Below, piece by piece: positions 6,974 to 8,824 of a stretch of 8,824 nucleotides of DNA. The position numbers were made by a program, and so were the translations under genes. Below the pieces are notes generated by a model, which saw only the letters and a list, made by a program, of their open reading frames with translations, was not told the DNA's origin and made no database searches. Source of the stretch: an uncultured Oscillospiraceae bacterium (GTDB taxonomy: Bacteria > Bacillota_A > Clostridia > Oscillospirales > Oscillospiraceae). The stretch lies in NCBI GenBank assembly GCA_900757695.1, contig CAAEOU010000158.1, positions 1 to 8,824 on the forward strand, in the 5' to 3' direction. The number at the start of each line of letters is the position of its first letter. The stretch's first letter is position 1.

Positions 6974-7020
6974 AAAAAACGGCACCCCAGACAGTCATAG
7001 CGCTGTCTGGGGTGCTTTTT
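6974..7020. terminator. Strong, probably bidirectional terminator between convergent genes
   Basis: A perfect 13-bp stem GCACCCCAGACAG/CTGTCTGGGGTGC (6982-6994 and 7003-7015) with an 8-base loop. On the plus strand it is followed by five T (7016-7020). On the minus strand a run of six T (the A-run at 6974-6979) follows two bases after the stem. It serves the 215-residue protein gene from the left and the leftward 41-codon gene, and possibly the spoVA genes, from the right. Confidence 0.92.
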
Positions 7021-7034
7021 GCTGCTTCAGGCCA

Positions 7035-7160
7035 TTATCTCCGGTTGAGCTTTTCTTCCCGGCGGTTCTGCTCCTGCTGATTCTGCTGTCTCTGCTCCCG
7101 CTGGTTCTGCTTCTGCTGGTTTTGCTGCTTCTGCTCCCGGCGATTGTTCTTCTCGTCCAT
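7035..7160 (-). CDS. 41-residue Gln-rich, internally duplicated small protein
   Basis: A small gene that I cannot assign to a family. It has an ATG at 7160, a TAA at 7035-7037 and an ideal AAGGAGG Shine-Dalgarno (7169-7175) 8 bases upstream, which is why I treat it as real. The 41-residue product is very hydrophilic, made almost only of Gln (13), Arg, Asn, Glu and Lys, with no Cys, aromatic residue or membrane segment. Residues 8-20 (REQKQQNQQKQNQ) and 21-33 (REQRQQNQQEQNR) form a 13-residue tandem duplication. The gene lies 66 bases downstream of spoVAE on the same strand, behind a sigma-G-like promoter, and ends just before a strong terminator. Context therefore suggests a forespore protein. 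Its Gln/Asn-rich duplicated make-up loosely recalls gamma-type small acid-soluble spore proteins of Bacillus, but it lacks their other residues, so this is analogy and not homology. Confidence 0.72.
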   Translation of the reverse strand: MDEKNNRREQKQQNQQKQNQREQRQQNQQEQNRREEKLNRR

Positions 7161-7210
7161 GAAAGGAACCTCCTTGATTGATGATTGGCGTCGGATCATT
7201 TCCGCACTGG

Positions 7211-7240
7211 TAGTATAACCGGTATTTCAGGATTTATCCT
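7211..7240 (-). promoter_or_regulatory. Putative sigma-G-type promoter before the 41-codon gene
   Basis: On the minus strand AGGATA (7235-7240, fitting a GNATA-type -35) is followed by a 17-base spacer and TATACTA (7211-7217, 6 of 7 matches to CATACTA). It overlaps the end of spoVAE. The TATACT core could also act as a sigma-A -10, but no matching -35 is present. Confidence 0.4.
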
Positions 7241-7583
7241 TGGGCTTAAAAATCACAGCGCAGAGGTAGCCAAATACCATGGCGGCAGTGACGCCGCCGG
7301 CTGCGGCAGTGAAACCGCCGGTGAAAATCCCGATCCAGCCATACTGATCTACGGCCTCCTTTACCCCTTTGGCAAGGTTATAGCCAAAACCGGTCAGGGG
7401 GATTGTGGCGCCCGCTCCACCCCATTCCTTGATGGGGGCATAGAGGCCGAGCCCGCCCAGAATCACACCGGCTACCACATAGCTTACGAGGATCCGGGCC
7501 GGGGTCAGCTTAGTTTTGTCGATGAGAATCTGACCAATGGCACAGAGAATGCCGCCACAGACAAAGGCATTGAGATATTCCAT
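7227..7583 (-). CDS. spoVAE: Stage V sporulation protein AE (SpoVAEb type)
   Basis: A small membrane protein of the SpoVA complex, which carries Ca-dipicolinic acid into the developing spore and releases it at germination. At 118 residues it matches the usual SpoVAEb length. The N-terminus MEYLNAFVCGG with GQILIDKTKLTPARILVSYV (residues 17-36), then GLGLYAPIKEWGGAGATIPL (44-63), GFGYNLAKGV and GGFTAAAGGVTAAMVFGYL (89-107) are characteristic of the SpoVAC/SpoVAEb family. Hydrophobic segments at about 5-22, 31-49 and 84-112 fit an inner forespore membrane protein. Its ATG shares a base with the spoVAD stop (TAATG). Only a weak Shine-Dalgarno is visible, so translation is probably coupled to spoVAD. 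A longer open frame reaching to 7760 lies wholly within spoVAD and is not a credible start. Confidence 0.94.
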   Translation of the reverse strand: MEYLNAFVCGGILCAIGQILIDKTKLTPARILVSYVVAGVILGGLGLYAPIKEWGGAGATIPLTGFGYNLAKGVKEAVDQYGWIGIFTGGFTAAAGGVTAAMVFGYLCAVIFKPKDKS

Positions 7584-8608
7584 TATATACACCCACTTTC
7601 TGAGGAAATGGCCACGGCGTGGCAGACAGAGGGGATGGATTCTCCCTGCTGGGTGGACACCGGGGACAGCAGAGCTCCTGTGCCGCAAAACAGGATGTTC
7701 CGATATTTCCGGGTCTTGAGCTTTTCCATGAGATAGCCGCAGAGCACCACGGCGCTGCATCCGCAGCCGGAGCCACCGGCATGGACGTCCTGCTGCACCG
7801 GGTCAAAGATCAGCGTGCCGCAGTCTTCCAGCTTATCGCCCAGATTCAGACCCTCCCGCCGGAAGAGATCTCCGGCCAGCTCCTTGCCCACCTGTCCCAA
7901 ATCCCCGGAGATGATCAGGTCGTAATCTGAGGGAGTGAGGCCGGTGTCCGCAAAATGTGCCATAACGGTGTCCACAAAGGCCGGAGCCATGGCGGCTCCC
8001 ATATTGTTGGCATCCGTGATCTGGAGATCCACGATCTTTCCGGTGGTAACGCCACGGACGTAGGGCGGAGCCTGATTGGGACCTACCAGGATGGCTCCGG
8101 AGCCGGTGACGGTCCATTGCGCTGTGGGGGTACGCTGACCGCCATATTCCAGCGGGAGCCGGTATTGGCGCTCTGCTGATGCGAAATGGGAGGAGGTTAC
8201 AGCTGCTGCGATCTCCGCATAGCCGCCCTCTACGGCCATGGCGGCAAGAGAAAGACTTTCTGCCATGGTGGAGCAGGCTCCATAGAGACCGTAAAAGGGG
8301 ATATCCGTTCCTCTGGCGGCAAAGCTGGTGCCGATGCACTGATTTAGAAGATCCCCGGCAAAGAGCATATGCACATTGGAAGGGGACAGGGACGCCTTGC
8401 GCAAAGCCCCCTGCAAGGCCAGCGTCTGCATCTGACTTTCGGCCTTTTCCCAGGTCTGCTGACCGAATTTTGTGTCACTGCTGATGGTATCAAAATAGGC
8501 GGCCAGAGGCCCCTCGCCCTCCTTTTTTCCAACGATAGACGCATAGGAGAGAATGGATGGGGGAAAATCAAAACGGACGGACTGCCGCCCCAAATGCTTT
8601 CGGGTCAT
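7583..8608 (-). CDS. spoVAD: Stage V sporulation protein AD (dipicolinic acid-binding, thiolase fold)
   Basis: A 341-residue soluble, thiolase-fold subunit of the SpoVA channel. It binds dipicolinic acid and is needed for its uptake into the forespore. Recognisable blocks are AGDLLNQ (84-90), GACSTMAESL (110-119, with C112 at the thiolase nucleophile position), ATSSHFASAERQYR-like TSSHFASAERQYR (138-150), LEYGGQRTPTAQWTVTGSGA (153-172), ITDANNMGAAMAP (197-209), DYDLIISGDLG (228-238), HAGGSGCGCSAVV (276-288) and GALLSPVSTQQGESIPSVCH (311-330). Length is normal. The ATG at 8608 is preceded by GGAGG (8615-8619) at 6 bases. It overlaps spoVAE by one base. A sigma-G-like promoter lies just upstream. 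In many Clostridia spoVAC sits directly before spoVAD. Here the preceding gene appears unrelated and is separated by a terminator. Confidence 0.97.
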   Translation of the reverse strand: MTRKHLGRQSVRFDFPPSILSYASIVGKKEGEGPLAAYFDTISSDTKFGQQTWEKAESQMQTLALQGALRKASLSPSNVHMLFAGDLLNQCIGTSFAARGTDIPFYGLYGACSTMAESLSLAAMAVEGGYAEIAAAVTSSHFASAERQYRLPLEYGGQRTPTAQWTVTGSGAILVGPNQAPPYVRGVTTGKIVDLQITDANNMGAAMAPAFVDTVMAHFADTGLTPSDYDLIISGDLGQVGKELAGDLFRREGLNLGDKLEDCGTLIFDPVQQDVHAGGSGCGCSAVVLCGYLMEKLKTRKYRNILFCGTGALLSPVSTQQGESIPSVCHAVAISSESGCI

Positions 8609-8636
8609 GATATGCCTCCGATTGTTTATTTTCCCT

Positions 8637-8666
8637 TAGTTTGTCCACCGGCGTGCAAATCATACG
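8637..8666 (-). promoter_or_regulatory. Putative sigma-G-type promoter of spoVAD-spoVAE
   Basis: On the minus strand CGTATG (8661-8666, close to a GNATA-type -35) is followed by a 17-base spacer and CAAACTA (8637-8643, 6 of 7 matches to the CATACTA consensus). It lies between the upstream gene's terminator and the spoVAD ribosome binding site. Forespore sigma-G control of spoVA is well established in other spore formers. Confidence 0.5.
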
Positions 8667-8671
8667 AAAGC

Positions 8672-8708
8672 AAAAGAAAAACTCCCGCCTGCACAGAGCA
8701 GACGGGAG
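8672..8708 (-). terminator. Terminator of the leftward gene at the right edge
   Basis: Read on the minus strand, CUCCCGUCUGC (8698-8708) pairs with GCAGGCGGGAG (8682-8692) over 11 bp, including one U-G pair, with a 5-base loop. It is followed by TTTTTCTTTT (8672-8681). It lies 19 bases after the stop of the partial gene and separates it from spoVAD. Confidence 0.82.
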
Positions 8709-8727
8709 CTTGACGGTGAAATTAAAA

Positions 8728-8824
8728 TCAGTCGAAATCGGCTTCCTGAGGCACGGTTCCAAAGGCACTCTGACACAGGCCAAGGGCAGCTTCCTGCTGA
8801 TGGGCAGGGATCAGAATGGAGATA
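8728..8824 (-). CDS. C-terminal end of an unidentified protein, possibly ACT-domain (aspartate kinase-like)
   Basis: An open frame enters from the right edge and stops at TGA (8728-8730). Only the last 31 residues are visible: ISILIPAHQQEAALGLCQSA, then FGTVPQEADFD. A hydrophobic strand followed by a helix ending in -AFG resembles the final strand and helix of ACT domains, as at the C-terminus of aspartate kinases. The fragment is too short to be sure. A terminator follows directly, which supports a real gene end. It does not resemble the hydrophobic C-terminus expected of SpoVAC. Confidence 0.55.
   Translation of the reverse strand, partial: ISILIPAHQQEAALGLCQSAFGTVPQEADFD

Noticed and set aside
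7035..7160. The possibility that the Gln-rich frame is just a non-coding CTG/CAG-type repeat
   Set aside because: The perfect Shine-Dalgarno at correct spacing, in-frame ATG and stop, and fit between spoVAE and a terminator favour a real gene, though confidence stays moderate.
7185..7736. Plus-strand open frame of 183 codons opposite spoVAE and the end of spoVAD
   Set aside because: It is antisense to two well-recognised sporulation genes, with no family similarity of its own.
8568..8783. Minus-strand frame of 71 codons spanning the terminator and promoter upstream of spoVAD
   Set aside because: It crosses a terminator, a sigma-G-like promoter and the spoVAD start in a different frame. It is not coding.

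Overview
The window looks like chromosomal DNA from a spore-forming, anaerobic Firmicute of the class Clostridia. High GC, gene content and codon style suggest a gut Oscillospiraceae-type organism, but this family-level placement is an inference. The evidence is the SpoVAD/SpoVAE spore proteins, a clostridial-type formate-tetrahydrofolate ligase, strong AGGAGG ribosome binding sites and sigma-A-like promoters. I see no mobile element, CRISPR array, tRNA, rRNA or sign of recent transfer.

Left part (1-4367): prmA (ribosomal protein L11 methyltransferase, cut by the window edge) points left. It diverges from a tightly packed rightward operon, ymfF-ymfH-lgt. The two M16 peptidase-like genes overlap by 4 bases (ATGA). 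Only the second has the zinc site, so they probably form a composite heterodimer. lgt follows one base later and encodes the lipoprotein diacylglyceryl transferase, here with an unusual Ala/Glu-rich tail. A hairpin terminator closes the operon.

Middle part (4366-7020): fhs has its own promoter and a 5' leader that folds as a ZTP (pfl) riboswitch followed by a mutually exclusive terminator. ZTP/ZMP rises when 10-formyl-THF is short, and fhs makes 10-formyl-THF, so the circuit is self-consistent. A second consensus promoter then drives a 215-residue protein of unknown function, with a helical N-terminal half and a Pro/Ala/Glu repeat tail. It ends at a perfect 13-bp terminator that probably works in both directions.

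Right part (7035-8824, all leftward): spoVAD and spoVAE (dipicolinic acid uptake into the forespore) overlap by one base. spoVAD is preceded by a sigma-G-like promoter. Downstream of spoVAE is a 41-codon gene with an ideal Shine-Dalgarno and a second sigma-G-like promoter. It encodes a Gln-rich protein made mostly of a 13-residue tandem duplication and is the most interesting possibly undescribed item here. At the right edge is the C-terminal end of another leftward gene, possibly an ACT-domain protein such as aspartate kinase, with its own terminator.
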